The position numbers and the translations under genes are program-made. The notes under the pieces were generated by a model that searched no databases, was not told where the DNA came from, and saw nothing but the letters and a program-made list of their open reading frames with translations. 64,000 nucleotides of DNA from Haliscomenobacteraceae bacterium (GTDB lineage Bacteria > Bacteroidota > Bacteroidia > Chitinophagales > Saprospiraceae): assembly GCA_947501115.1 (NCBI GenBank), contig CANMVX010000008.1:1-64000 (forward strand), read 5' to 3'. Of this stretch, positions 16,764 through 25,371 are shown piece after piece (the first letter of the stretch is position 1; every line of letters starts with the position of its first letter).

Positions 16764-17450
16764 ATGGATGTTTTAATTATTGAGGACGATTTACTTTTTG
16801 CCACCCGATTGGAGGCAATTATTTCTGAAACTGCTCACCTTTTTGTTGGGCATTGTAACTCAGCAGCAGAGGTGCCACATTGGTTAACCAATAATAGTTG
16901 TGACGTTGCGCTCATTGATATTCACCTGGGTAAAGGTTTAAATGGCATCGAAATTTCAAAAAACTTTAAAGAATTAAACATTCCAGTTATATTTATTACC
17001 GCATTTCCAAGTGAAGAAATTTATAATGAATCTCTTCATAACTATGAAAGTTATTTTTTAGTTAAACCCTTTGATAAGTATACTCTGAGTAGTGTGTTAG
17101 ATAAAATTGATAGAAACAGAGTAAGTCCAACTTTTATCTTAAAAGATAATAATCAATTGATTAAAATGGAGTGGATTCACTTATTATATATTGAGGTTGA
17201 AGGTAATTATTGTGTGTATCATTTTAATAATAAAAGAATAGCCATTAAAAACTCTCTTGTGAAAATAATAAATGAATATAAGACAAATAGCCCCTTAATT
17301 CAAATACATAGAAGCTTTGCTGTAAATAAAAATAAGATTAGTAAGGTTAATACAAAGGAATCCTGGCTTGAATTAAATGAAGTTAGGATTCCCATTGGTG
17401 CTAAATATTTAAATGAGGTAGCTATTCAATATAAATTTTTATCAAAATGA
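16764..17450 (+). CDS. LytTR-family response regulator
   Basis: A two-component regulator: receiver domain at about residues 1-118, LytTR DNA-binding domain at about 125-228. ATG 16764 is chosen over 16734, because it starts directly with the receiver strand MDVLIIEDDLLF. Acidic pocket Glu7-Asp8-Asp9, phospho-acceptor Asp52 in ALIDIHLG, Thr79 in FITAFP, Lys101 in FLVKPF. The LytTR part shows LLYIEVEGNYCVYHF, IQIHRSFAVNKNKI and IPIGAKYLNEV. Its stop overlaps the ATG of the sensor kinase by 4 bp, so the two form a coupled pair. Targets unknown. Confidence 0.93.
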   Translation: MDVLIIEDDLLFATRLEAIISETAHLFVGHCNSAAEVPHWLTNNSCDVALIDIHLGKGLNGIEISKNFKELNIPVIFITAFPSEEIYNESLHNYESYFLVKPFDKYTLSSVLDKIDRNRVSPTFILKDNNQLIKMEWIHLLYIEVEGNYCVYHFNNKRIAIKNSLVKIINEYKTNSPLIQIHRSFAVNKNKISKVNTKESWLELNEVRIPIGAKYLNEVAIQYKFLSK

Positions 17451-20400
17451 ATAAATTTTTAATTTTCTTATTCCTTAGTATTCTCTTTTTTTCTTCTTCA
17501 TTTGCACAAATAATCAATAATAAACCGACCTATTCTTCTCAATTTATTAAAGATGAAATATCCATTCGTCTTAATAATATGGTGGATTTTGAATTTGATG
17601 AATTCGGCAGAGCATGGATTTTATTGACAAATAGCCTTGTTTTATATGATGGGAATAAATTTGAATCCATACCATTTTCACAACTGGGTATTCCAGATTA
17701 TTCATTTAAAGAAATTTATAAAAATCCATCAGGGGGTCTATATTTAGTTGGATATAGGAATTTCAGCTTTCAGCAAGGTTTAAAGATAAATTTAAATGTT
17801 GTAATCCTTAATCCGTTGCTAAGAACCTGGTCTCCGATAAAAAGTGAGTTGTTAAATAAGGACAATTTAATTAATTTTTATGGTTTTGAGAATCATACCG
17901 CATTAATAAACAAAAAAGGTTTTTTTTATATTAAAAATAAAGATAAATGGATTCAAAAATTTAAGATACCTAATGCTGCAATAACAACCATTTTTCCTGC
18001 AAATAAAGGTGAATGGCATGCCTATTCTGAAGATACTTATTTTAATTTAGGTGAAAACGGAAATATTATTGATTCAGTAAGAATTAAGGCAACGAAAATC
18101 AGGGATTTCATTGAATTCAAAGGACAAAATGAAAAATGTTTTTTACAACTTGAAAATGATTCTATTAGACTTTTAGATAAGGACTATCAGTTTAAAAATA
18201 AATTATCTTTTCCTAATAAATCCATTAATCTGAATATGGTAAATAATCTTCTCATCGATAAAAATTTAAGGATATGGATGAAATATAAAAATAGTGTTTC
18301 AGTTTATAATGAATGGGGAGAGATTTTTCAAGACTTTCCTGAAATTAATAATCAAGATATATTTTGGCGCGGTCGGTTTCCTATAAAAGAAGATGTTTTA
18401 GGAAAGGTTTGGATTCATTTAGGATTTGGTTTTTTTTATAATTCATTGATTGATAATGATATAAAATTTTATTTTAAGAATGAAGGGTATAGTTTTAGAG
18501 GCTTGCAACAAATCAATGACTCCATTATTTATTTTAATTCCTATAAGGGAAATGGATTATTGAACCTTAATACGGGTTTAAATACCTATTTTTCATCTAA
18601 AAATAATTATTTCCTGGGTGCTTTTCTTGACGAAAAAAAACACCGCATTTATATTGGAACAAATAATTCAAAATATGAAATTTTTAACCTGGATAACTTT
18701 CAAGTTTATGAAAAGACCAACATTGATAGGCGCTTTTATCATTTTGTTTATTTAGAAAAGGGATTGAACAATAAATATTTTTGGTTGGGTGATTTTGGCT
18801 TTCAATCTTTTGATATAGCTAATGATACTTTAGGAACTTTTTTTCCTTTACCTCCCGGGCATTCATCCATTTCTTCGTTTTTAGATATGGGTTCCTTTTA
18901 TTTAGTTGGAACTGATAGAGGATTACTAAAGTATTCACTAAAAAATAAAGGATGGTTGAGTTTGAAGGTTATTCCTAAAGTAAGAGTTACAGGTATTAAA
19001 TACTTTAAAAACAGGTTTTTAATTTCAACAGCTGCGAATGGCTTATTCGTTTTAAATAATAAATTAGAGACGATGGGCGATATTCGAAAAAGATTAGAGC
19101 CTATTAATAAGGTTATTTTCTCCATGCTAATAGGTTCCGATGAAATGATCTGGCTTGGTACCGAAAAAGGGCTTTATAAAGTTAATCCTTTGAATGGGAA
19201 ATATAATAAGTATGGTATTTCTGACGGTATTTTTGAAGAGGATTTTAACTGGCTTTCCATGCTAAATTTAAAAAATGGGGAAATCCTAATGGGAACCATT
19301 AATGGTCTGGTCAAATTTAATCCTCGGAAAATGGCTGATTCTTTTAGTGATTTTGAAAAAGGAAATTTTTATTTTTCATCCATAGAAATAAATAATAATA
19401 GTAATACCAGAAATAGAAATGGACTTTTTGAATATTTAAATAAGGGTAAAATAACCTTAAATCCTAATGAATATAGTCTGACCCTTTATCCAGGTTTTTC
19501 AAATAATTACATTGGCAAATCATTACTTTTCTTTATTAAAACGCCCTATTTGGATGATTGGCAATTGGTAGAAAATTTTAATTCTATTACTTTAAGTCCC
19601 ACGGCTGGTAAATCGAATATTCAAATTAGAATATCCCAGGACTCGCCTGAGTATTTTTTAAAAGAAATTAATATACCCGTTTATAAACTTCAGTATGTAT
19701 TGGAGAATAAAACCTTTTTGTGGTTTGCTTTTATTCTGTTTTTACTTTTGATTGGTATAATCTTTTTTTTAAGGTATAGATTGCTTACTGGAAAAAACAA
19801 AGAACTTGAAAGAAATCTTGCCATAAGAGTAAACGATTTAGAATTAAACGAGCAATCGCTAATCGATAAAAATAATAAGTTAGCCATTTTAAATGAGGAA
19901 AGAAGGCGTTTTTTTGATATTTTAGGCCATGAGGTAAATACTCCTCTTGCTGGCATCAAACAACTGAGTCATACATTTAATTACCTCTTAAAAAGAGGGG
20001 AATATGAGAAGGCATTGAAAATTGCTCAATCTTTGGAACATAGTGGAACAGAAATTTCACATTTAGTAGATAATTTATTGACTTGGTCAAATCTTGAGAA
20101 AAATACCCAACTCTCGCGGAATCTATCCTTTAATATAACAGATAAACTTAATTCGATAGTAGATTTATTTAGTTTTCAGATTCACAGAAAAAATATTCAA
20201 TTCCAATTATCATTAGTTGAAGGCTTTGATGGTGAAATTAATTCCGACCCTAATATCATTTCCTTCATATTAAGAAATATTCTTAGTAATGCTATAAAAT
20301 ATTGTCCTGAACATGGCAACATTATATGTACCCTTAATAGAGAAAAAGAGGTGCTATCTTTATCTGTGTATAATTCTTCAGAAATATTGACAGACGAAAA

Positions 20401-20578
20401 TTTTTCTAAAATGATTGGTTTTTCTCCCGTTTCAAGTTTGCCTGGGACGCTTCAAGAAAAGGGACTGGGTATTGGGTTGTTTATGGTATATCAATTAGTT
20501 TTGATAATTAAGGGTACCATAACTTACGACATTCATCCAAATGGAGGGGTTACTGCCTTAATTAAAATTAAAAATTAA
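17447..20578 (+). CDS. periplasmic-propeller sensor histidine kinase
   Basis: 1043 residues. Signal peptide at 1-20, then a long periplasmic region to about 750. That region has repeated strands typical of two-component regulator propellers (RAWILLTNSLVLYDG, KVWIHLG, MIWLGTEKGLYKVNPLNGKYNKY, GEILMGTINGLVKFNP) and a Y_Y_Y-like end. One membrane helix follows at about 755-777, then a short coiled coil. HisKA has His828 in FFDILGHEVNTPLAGIK. The HATPase_c domain has the N-box in FILRNILSNAIKYCPEHG and the G-box KGLGIGLFMVYQL; the G1 box is VYNSSEIL, with Asn at the usual Asp position, a variant also seen elsewhere. No receiver or DNA-binding domain is fused, so it relies on the LytTR regulator overlapping it. 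The ligand is unknown; related Bacteroidota systems often sense glycans. Confidence 0.9.
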   Translation: MNKFLIFLFLSILFFSSSFAQIINNKPTYSSQFIKDEISIRLNNMVDFEFDEFGRAWILLTNSLVLYDGNKFESIPFSQLGIPDYSFKEIYKNPSGGLYLVGYRNFSFQQGLKINLNVVILNPLLRTWSPIKSELLNKDNLINFYGFENHTALINKKGFFYIKNKDKWIQKFKIPNAAITTIFPANKGEWHAYSEDTYFNLGENGNIIDSVRIKATKIRDFIEFKGQNEKCFLQLENDSIRLLDKDYQFKNKLSFPNKSINLNMVNNLLIDKNLRIWMKYKNSVSVYNEWGEIFQDFPEINNQDIFWRGRFPIKEDVLGKVWIHLGFGFFYNSLIDNDIKFYFKNEGYSFRGLQQINDSIIYFNSYKGNGLLNLNTGLNTYFSSKNNYFLGAFLDEKKHRIYIGTNNSKYEIFNLDNFQVYEKTNIDRRFYHFVYLEKGLNNKYFWLGDFGFQSFDIANDTLGTFFPLPPGHSSISSFLDMGSFYLVGTDRGLLKYSLKNKGWLSLKVIPKVRVTGIKYFKNRFLISTAANGLFVLNNKLETMGDIRKRLEPINKVIFSMLIGSDEMIWLGTEKGLYKVNPLNGKYNKYGISDGIFEEDFNWLSMLNLKNGEILMGTINGLVKFNPRKMADSFSDFEKGNFYFSSIEINNNSNTRNRNGLFEYLNKGKITLNPNEYSLTLYPGFSNNYIGKSLLFFIKTPYLDDWQLVENFNSITLSPTAGKSNIQIRISQDSPEYFLKEINIPVYKLQYVLENKTFLWFAFILFLLLIGIIFFLRYRLLTGKNKELERNLAIRVNDLELNEQSLIDKNNKLAILNEERRRFFDILGHEVNTPLAGIKQLSHTFNYLLKRGEYEKALKIAQSLEHSGTEISHLVDNLLTWSNLEKNTQLSRNLSFNITDKLNSIVDLFSFQIHRKNIQFQLSLVEGFDGEINSDPNIISFILRNILSNAIKYCPEHGNIICTLNREKEVLSLSVYNSSEILTDENFSKMIGFSPVSSLPGTLQEKGLGIGLFMVYQLVLIIKGTITYDIHPNGGVTALIKIKN

Positions 20579-20649
20579 CTTTATCACCTATTTAACGACT
20601 TTTGTCACCTAAGTGTGGTTATGATGACCTACGAGGGCATTTAATTACG

Positions 20650-20751
20650 TACATTTGCAACACAATAATTACATCGATTTTAACTGAAAAATTTAACTGG
20701 GAGTAATATTCAATGTCCCGCTTGTACTTTACAGGTGGGGCATTTTTTTTT
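20650..20751 (+). ncRNA. possible small RNA or attenuated leader
   Basis: TACATTTG at 20650-20657 fits the -7 box, with predicted start about 20664. About 85 nt later is a very strong hairpin: 20712-20726 pairs with 20730-20744 (AATGTCCCGCTTGTA against a partner ending GGTGGGGCATT, several G-U pairs), followed by nine or more T residues. No ORF fits between. It could be an independent small RNA, the terminator of the upstream kinase, or a conditional terminator in the leader of the permease gene that starts at 20796. The -33 element is poor. Confidence 0.5.
20712..20751 (+). terminator. strong rho-independent terminator
   Basis: Stem of about 14 bp with a tiny loop and a run of at least nine T residues (20743-20751). 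It ends whatever transcript crosses 20579-20710 and lies 45 bp before the next gene. Confidence 0.8.
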
Positions 20752-20795
20752 GTCTGTATTCCTGCCTATATTGTCGGATTATACAATCAATCAGA

Positions 20796-22022
20796 ATGAG
20801 GTGGGAGTTTAAATTAGCCATGCGTATTTCAAACGGTAAAGAAAAGTCGTTTGCGAGCATTATTATTCGTATAGCTTCGCTTGCCGTGGCTTTGAGTATT
20901 GCGGTAATGATTGTCACTACCGCATTAATTACAGGATTTAAATCAGAAATAAGTAGTAAAATATTTGGCTTTTGGGGACATTTACACATCAACGCTGCCA
21001 ATGTTTATCAAAATTTATTGGAAATTGACCCCATTGAGGATAACCAGGATTTTTATCCTGTGCTCAAAAACATGCAAGGTATAAAGGCGGTTCAGGTGTA
21101 TGCCATACAACCTGGTATCGTTAAAGGCAAAAATGACTTAGATGGCATTTTTTTAAAGGGCATTGGTTCTGATTTTAATTGGCAGTTTTTTAAAACGTAC
21201 CTTCAAGAGGGAGATATTATTACTTTCCCAACGAAGGAGGCGTCTAACCAGATTATCATTTCCAAGCAAACAGCTAGTAGGCTTTCATTAAAAACAGGAG
21301 ATAACTTTAGGTTGTTTTTTGTGAAAAATGGTACTATGCTGAAAAGGAATTTTAAAATTTCAGGTATTTATAAAACGGGCCTGGAAGAATACGATAGTAA
21401 ATTTGCTTTAGTCGATATAAGAAAAGTTCAACAATTACAAGGTTGGGAAGATAACCAAATAGGTGGTTATGAAGTGTTTATTGACGATATTAGTAAGATT
21501 GATCATTGGGCAGAAGTGATTTATAGTAATGTGTTACCTCCCGAATTAAATGTGCAGTCCATACGAGATAAACTTCCTGAAATCTTTGAATGGCTTTCTT
21601 TACAAGATATTAATGAGGTGGTCATATTATCACTCATGATTGTTGTTGCTATCATTAATATGGTTACGGCTCTCTTGATTTTGATGTTGGAGAGGACCAG
21701 AATGATAGGGATTTTAAAAAGTCTGGGTAGCTCTAATTGGAGTATCCGCAGAATTTTTATGTTCTATGCAGGTATAATTGCAAGTAAAGGTATGTTTTGG
21801 GGGAATATTATTGGGATTAGCATTTGTTTACTTCAAAAATATGGTCACTTTATAAAGCTTTCCGAAGAGAATTATTATTTAAACGAGGCCCCCATTCTTA
21901 TAAATTTTAGTCATATCTTATTCCTTAACCTGGGTACTATTTTGGTTATCGTCTTATTCCTAATTCTTCCAACCTGGCTAATTACCCGCATTTCTCCTGT
22001 AAGAACTTTAAGGATGGATTAA
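20796..22022 (+). CDS. FtsX/LolE-type ABC transporter permease
   Basis: 408 residues with the MacB/LolCE permease layout: one N-terminal membrane helix after MRWEFKLAMRIS (about 28-52, LAVALSIAVMIVTTALITGFK), a large periplasmic domain (about 60-270), and three C-terminal helices. The FtsX motif is in VTALLILMLERTRMIGILKSLGSSNWSIRRIF and the protein ends in PVRTLRMD. The N-terminus resembles LolC/LolE (lipoprotein release) more than FtsX. No ATPase gene is adjacent, so the partner must be elsewhere. The strong hairpin 45 bp upstream may control its transcription. Confidence 0.82.
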   Translation: MRWEFKLAMRISNGKEKSFASIIIRIASLAVALSIAVMIVTTALITGFKSEISSKIFGFWGHLHINAANVYQNLLEIDPIEDNQDFYPVLKNMQGIKAVQVYAIQPGIVKGKNDLDGIFLKGIGSDFNWQFFKTYLQEGDIITFPTKEASNQIIISKQTASRLSLKTGDNFRLFFVKNGTMLKRNFKISGIYKTGLEEYDSKFALVDIRKVQQLQGWEDNQIGGYEVFIDDISKIDHWAEVIYSNVLPPELNVQSIRDKLPEIFEWLSLQDINEVVILSLMIVVAIINMVTALLILMLERTRMIGILKSLGSSNWSIRRIFMFYAGIIASKGMFWGNIIGISICLLQKYGHFIKLSEENYYLNEAPILINFSHILFLNLGTILVIVLFLILPTWLITRISPVRTLRMD

Positions 22023-22055
22023 AGTTATTCTTACCGTTATTTAATCTAAAATAGG

Positions 22056-22063
22056 TAAGTTTG
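22056..22063 (+). promoter_or_regulatory. putative -7 box for corA
   Basis: TAAGTTTG, 34 bp before the corA ATG; the TTG element is not seen at the preferred spacing. Confidence 0.4.
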
Positions 22064-22097
22064 CATTTCGGATTTCAAGAATTATCAATTTCCTGCT

Positions 22098-23045
22098 ATG
22101 GTTCATTTTTACGTAAAGGTTGATGGTCTCCTTACTGAAATTCAGCACCCGGAACCAGGTTGTTGGGTAAATATAAAACCCCCTTTTTCTACCGATGAAA
22201 TGGAAAAAACGTCGGTGCAGTTTGAGATTCCACTAGATTTTTTGTTAGACTCTCTTGACATAGATGAAAGATCCAGATTTGAAGTGGAAGATGACTGCCG
22301 CCTCATTTTAATAAATGCACCTATTCTTAATACATCGGAGGAGGAAAATGATGCTATTTATATCACTGTTCCGATTGGTATAATCATTTCACCTGAACAC
22401 GTTTTTACTATTACCACAGCAGATAATCCTGTGTTAGATAAATTTATTGAAAACAAAGTAAGAAATTTTGATCCATCTGATGCCATGTTTTTTCTTATTC
22501 AACTTCTGGAGCAAAATGTGTATCGATTTCTTACCTGTTTGAAAAAATTAGACCTCAGAAGAAATTTAATTGAAAGGGAACTTTATCATGCCAGTAGAAA
22601 TAAGGAGTTAAAACAACTCTTAAGCATTGAAAAATCCTTAGTTTATATCCTCAATTCATTGAGCGCTAATGATTTGCTTATGATGAAAATGAAAAGGGTA
22701 GATTTTTTATCTATTCGAAGTGAAGAGGAAAAAATGGATTTGTTCGAAGATATTATTATTGATAATGGTCAGGCTCTGGAAATGGCCAATGTGTATTCAA
22801 ACATCCTCTCAGGAACCATGGATACCTATGCTTCCATTATTTCAAATAATATGAATGTCACTATTCACAGACTTACCTTAGTCACTATTTTTCTCGCCGT
22901 ACCTACCTTAATCGCTTCCTTTTTTGGAATGAATGTGCCCCTTCCATTATCAAAAAGTCCCTTTGCCCTGCCTGTTATCATTGTTTTTGCCACGTCGGTT
23001 TCTTTTCTCCTAAGCTGGATTATCCAACGAAAAAGATTCTTTTAA
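22098..23045 (+). CDS. corA: CorA-family magnesium/divalent cation transporter
   Basis: 315 residues: an N-terminal cytoplasmic alpha/beta domain, a long helical region (about 130-250) and two C-terminal membrane helices. The selectivity motif GMN is in FFGMNVPLPL at the end of the first membrane helix, followed by the second helix and the basic tail QRKRFF. The loop after GMN is short and lacks the acidic residues of classical Mg2+ CorA, so the metal specificity is not certain. Convergent with the SDR gene, with only 1 bp between the stops. Confidence 0.9.
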   Translation: MVHFYVKVDGLLTEIQHPEPGCWVNIKPPFSTDEMEKTSVQFEIPLDFLLDSLDIDERSRFEVEDDCRLILINAPILNTSEEENDAIYITVPIGIIISPEHVFTITTADNPVLDKFIENKVRNFDPSDAMFFLIQLLEQNVYRFLTCLKKLDLRRNLIERELYHASRNKELKQLLSIEKSLVYILNSLSANDLLMMKMKRVDFLSIRSEEEKMDLFEDIIIDNGQALEMANVYSNILSGTMDTYASIISNNMNVTIHRLTLVTIFLAVPTLIASFFGMNVPLPLSKSPFALPVIIVFATSVSFLLSWIIQRKRFF

Positions 23046-23046
23046 C

Positions 23047-23847
23047 CTATTTGGAATACGACGCAATGATTTTTTCAAATACGCTCTCAGAAACTATTCT
23101 TTTTATCCATAAAGATAATTTTTGGAGGGGTTTGCCTACCACATAAGTAATGGGTAATTTTTCATGGCTTAATAAACGATAGATTTCTAATGCTACCGCC
23201 TGGGCGCTCATCCCTTTATTGACTTCTTCGTCAATGTGTTGGTTCGTTCTTTTTACAATGTCAGCATAAAATGGATCTTCTAAATCCTTAACTTTTAATC
23301 TGTTTTCGTTGATAGAAGTTTTTATGTCGCCGGCTTGAATGGAACAACAGCTTATATTAGTTTGGGATAATTCCATTCTTAAAGATTGAATAATCTTATC
23401 TCCTGCTGCTTTACTTGCACAATAAACACCTCTGAAAGGTAGAGCAATGACTGAAGCGATAGAACTTATGCTTATTATTTTACCTGCATTATGATGTCTC
23501 ATGGAAGGGAGAACCGCTTGTAAAACATGCAATAACCCATTCACATTGGTTTGCCATACTTTATTAACATCGGCAACATCCAGATATTCGATGGGTCCAA
23601 TAATACCTAACCCTGCATTATTTATAATTACATCTATTCTGCCTTCCTTTTCTAATATATAATTTACCGCATTTTGAACACTCTGCTGATAGGTAACATC
23701 TACTTTAAGTTCCTTAAAATAAGGGTTTTCTGCCGGCGGATTTCTTGAACTTCCGTAAACAATATGTCCATTTTCATAACATAATTCAGCAATGGCCTTA
23801 CCCAGTCCTGAGGAGGTTCCAGTAATAAAAATGACCTGTTTTTTCAT
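23047..23847 (-). CDS. SDR-family NAD(P)-dependent oxidoreductase
   Basis: 266 residues, classical short-chain dehydrogenase. The cofactor-binding motif TGTSSGLG is at residues 9-16, the structural NNAGLG near 88, and the catalytic Tyr-Lys in VYCASKAAGDK with Ser in SISSIAS upstream. The basic residues after strand 2 (SSRNPP) suggest NADP(H). Substrate cannot be told from sequence. No operon partner: it is flanked by a convergent corA and a divergent M16 peptidase gene. Confidence 0.88.
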   Translation of the reverse strand: MKKQVIFITGTSSGLGKAIAELCYENGHIVYGSSRNPPAENPYFKELKVDVTYQQSVQNAVNYILEKEGRIDVIINNAGLGIIGPIEYLDVADVNKVWQTNVNGLLHVLQAVLPSMRHHNAGKIISISSIASVIALPFRGVYCASKAAGDKIIQSLRMELSQTNISCCSIQAGDIKTSINENRLKVKDLEDPFYADIVKRTNQHIDEEVNKGMSAQAVALEIYRLLSHEKLPITYVVGKPLQKLSLWIKRIVSESVFEKIIASYSK

Positions 23848-24019
23848 AATATAGGGCTTATTTTATTGAAATTTTCATGTAAAATTAGGTAAAATAGTTG
23901 TTTTGTTATAGTTGTATTTTCTACCATCGCCAATCCAACGATTTTAGTCGAAAAAATGAAACATATTTGAACTTTTAATTGTATTTATGCGAAATAATAC
24001 AAAATTATAAAACAATATC

Positions 24020-25330
24020 ATGGAAAAATTTCTAAGCGCTTTGCTTCTACTTGTTTCTTCTACTGTTTTCGGGCAAACCCAAATTAAGTTTGACCGATTT
24101 ACTTTAGATAATGGTTTGAAAGTTATTTTACACGAAGACCATACTACACCCAATGTTGTGATTTCAGTTCTTTATCATGTAGGCTCAAAAAATGAAAAGC
24201 CGGAGAGAACTGGATTTGCTCACTTTTTTGAACATTTGATGTTCGAAGGTTCGGAGAATATTGCGAGAGGTGAGTACGATAAATACGTTTCCCGTGCTGG
24301 TGGAGCCTTAAATGCCTATACAAGTCAGGATAGAACGTATTATTATGAGTTTTTACCCTCTAATTATCTTGAATTAGGATTATGGCTTGAATCCGAAAGA
24401 ATGAAACATGCCGTGGTTGATTCAAAGGGAATTGAAACGCAAAGAGCGGTAGTAAAAGAGGAGAGGAAACAAAGAATGGATAACCAGCCTTACGGTACTT
24501 TAATGGAGCAGGTTTTTGTGAGACTTTTTGATAATCATCCTTATCGTTGGATGCCAATAGGCTCTATGGAACACCTTGATGCTGCCTCCGATGAGGATTA
24601 TCAGCAGTTTTATAAAGATTTTTATCTTCCTGATAATGCCGTTCTTACTATTGCGGGTGATATAAATAAAAGTACTGCAAAAGCATTGGTTGAAAAATAT
24701 TTCTCGACGATTCCTAAATCATCGAAACCTATTTATCGTCCAACCATTACCGAAGCTCCTTTAAACGGACCAAAAAGAGATACAGTGTATGATCGTGTTC
24801 AGTTGCCAGCTTTAATCATTGGTCATAGAACGCCAGCACAAGGGAGTAAAGATTATTATGCTATGGAAATGTTAAATACTTTGTTGTCAAATGGTAACAG
24901 TTCTCGTATTTATCGTTCTCTTGTTGATGAAAAACAGTTGGCCATTCAGGCAGGTTCTTTTCAATTTCCACTCGAAGATCCAGGTTTGGGTATTTCCTAC
25001 GGTATAGCCAATATGGGCGTTGAATTAAGTGACATTGAAAAGGCTATTTTAGGGGAAATTGAAAAAGTGCAAAATCAACCTATTTCTGATCAGGATTTAA
25101 AAAAGCTACAAAATCAAATTGAAAACCAGTTCGTTGACAAACTTTCATCAGTAGAAGGTATCGCAGAGAATTTGGCTGTATATGAAACGCATTATGGAGA
25201 CGCTTCTTTAATTAACACAGAGATCAACCGTTTTTTGGCTGTGACTAAAGAAGATATTCAAAGAGTAGCTAATCTATATTTTGATGAAAAAAATCGTCTG
25301 GTTTTATTTTGGTTGCCAAAATCAAATTAA
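24020..25330 (+). CDS. M16 zinc peptidase (active subunit)
   Basis: 436 residues, with a signal peptide of about 19 residues (MEKFLSALLLLVSSTVFGQ), so periplasmic or outer-membrane associated. The inverted zinc motif HxxEH is at 68-72 (HFFEH), and the downstream acidic ligand is at 147/148 in VVKEERK. The C-terminal half has the M16 structural domain (GNSSRIYRSLVDEKQLA). The next gene encodes a second M16 protein without the zinc motif; in Bacteroidota such pairs are common and probably form an active/inactive heterodimer. The substrate is unknown. Confidence 0.92.
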   Translation: MEKFLSALLLLVSSTVFGQTQIKFDRFTLDNGLKVILHEDHTTPNVVISVLYHVGSKNEKPERTGFAHFFEHLMFEGSENIARGEYDKYVSRAGGALNAYTSQDRTYYYEFLPSNYLELGLWLESERMKHAVVDSKGIETQRAVVKEERKQRMDNQPYGTLMEQVFVRLFDNHPYRWMPIGSMEHLDAASDEDYQQFYKDFYLPDNAVLTIAGDINKSTAKALVEKYFSTIPKSSKPIYRPTITEAPLNGPKRDTVYDRVQLPALIIGHRTPAQGSKDYYAMEMLNTLLSNGNSSRIYRSLVDEKQLAIQAGSFQFPLEDPGLGISYGIANMGVELSDIEKAILGEIEKVQNQPISDQDLKKLQNQIENQFVDKLSSVEGIAENLAVYETHYGDASLINTEINRFLAVTKEDIQRVANLYFDEKNRLVLFWLPKSN

Positions 25331-25371
25331 GATTGTTTTTAACCTTTTACATACTCAAATACTACAACACC

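Noticed and set aside
24360-24557. 65-residue minus-strand ORF in the active M16 gene
   Set aside because: Antisense to a clear peptidase domain; no family features.
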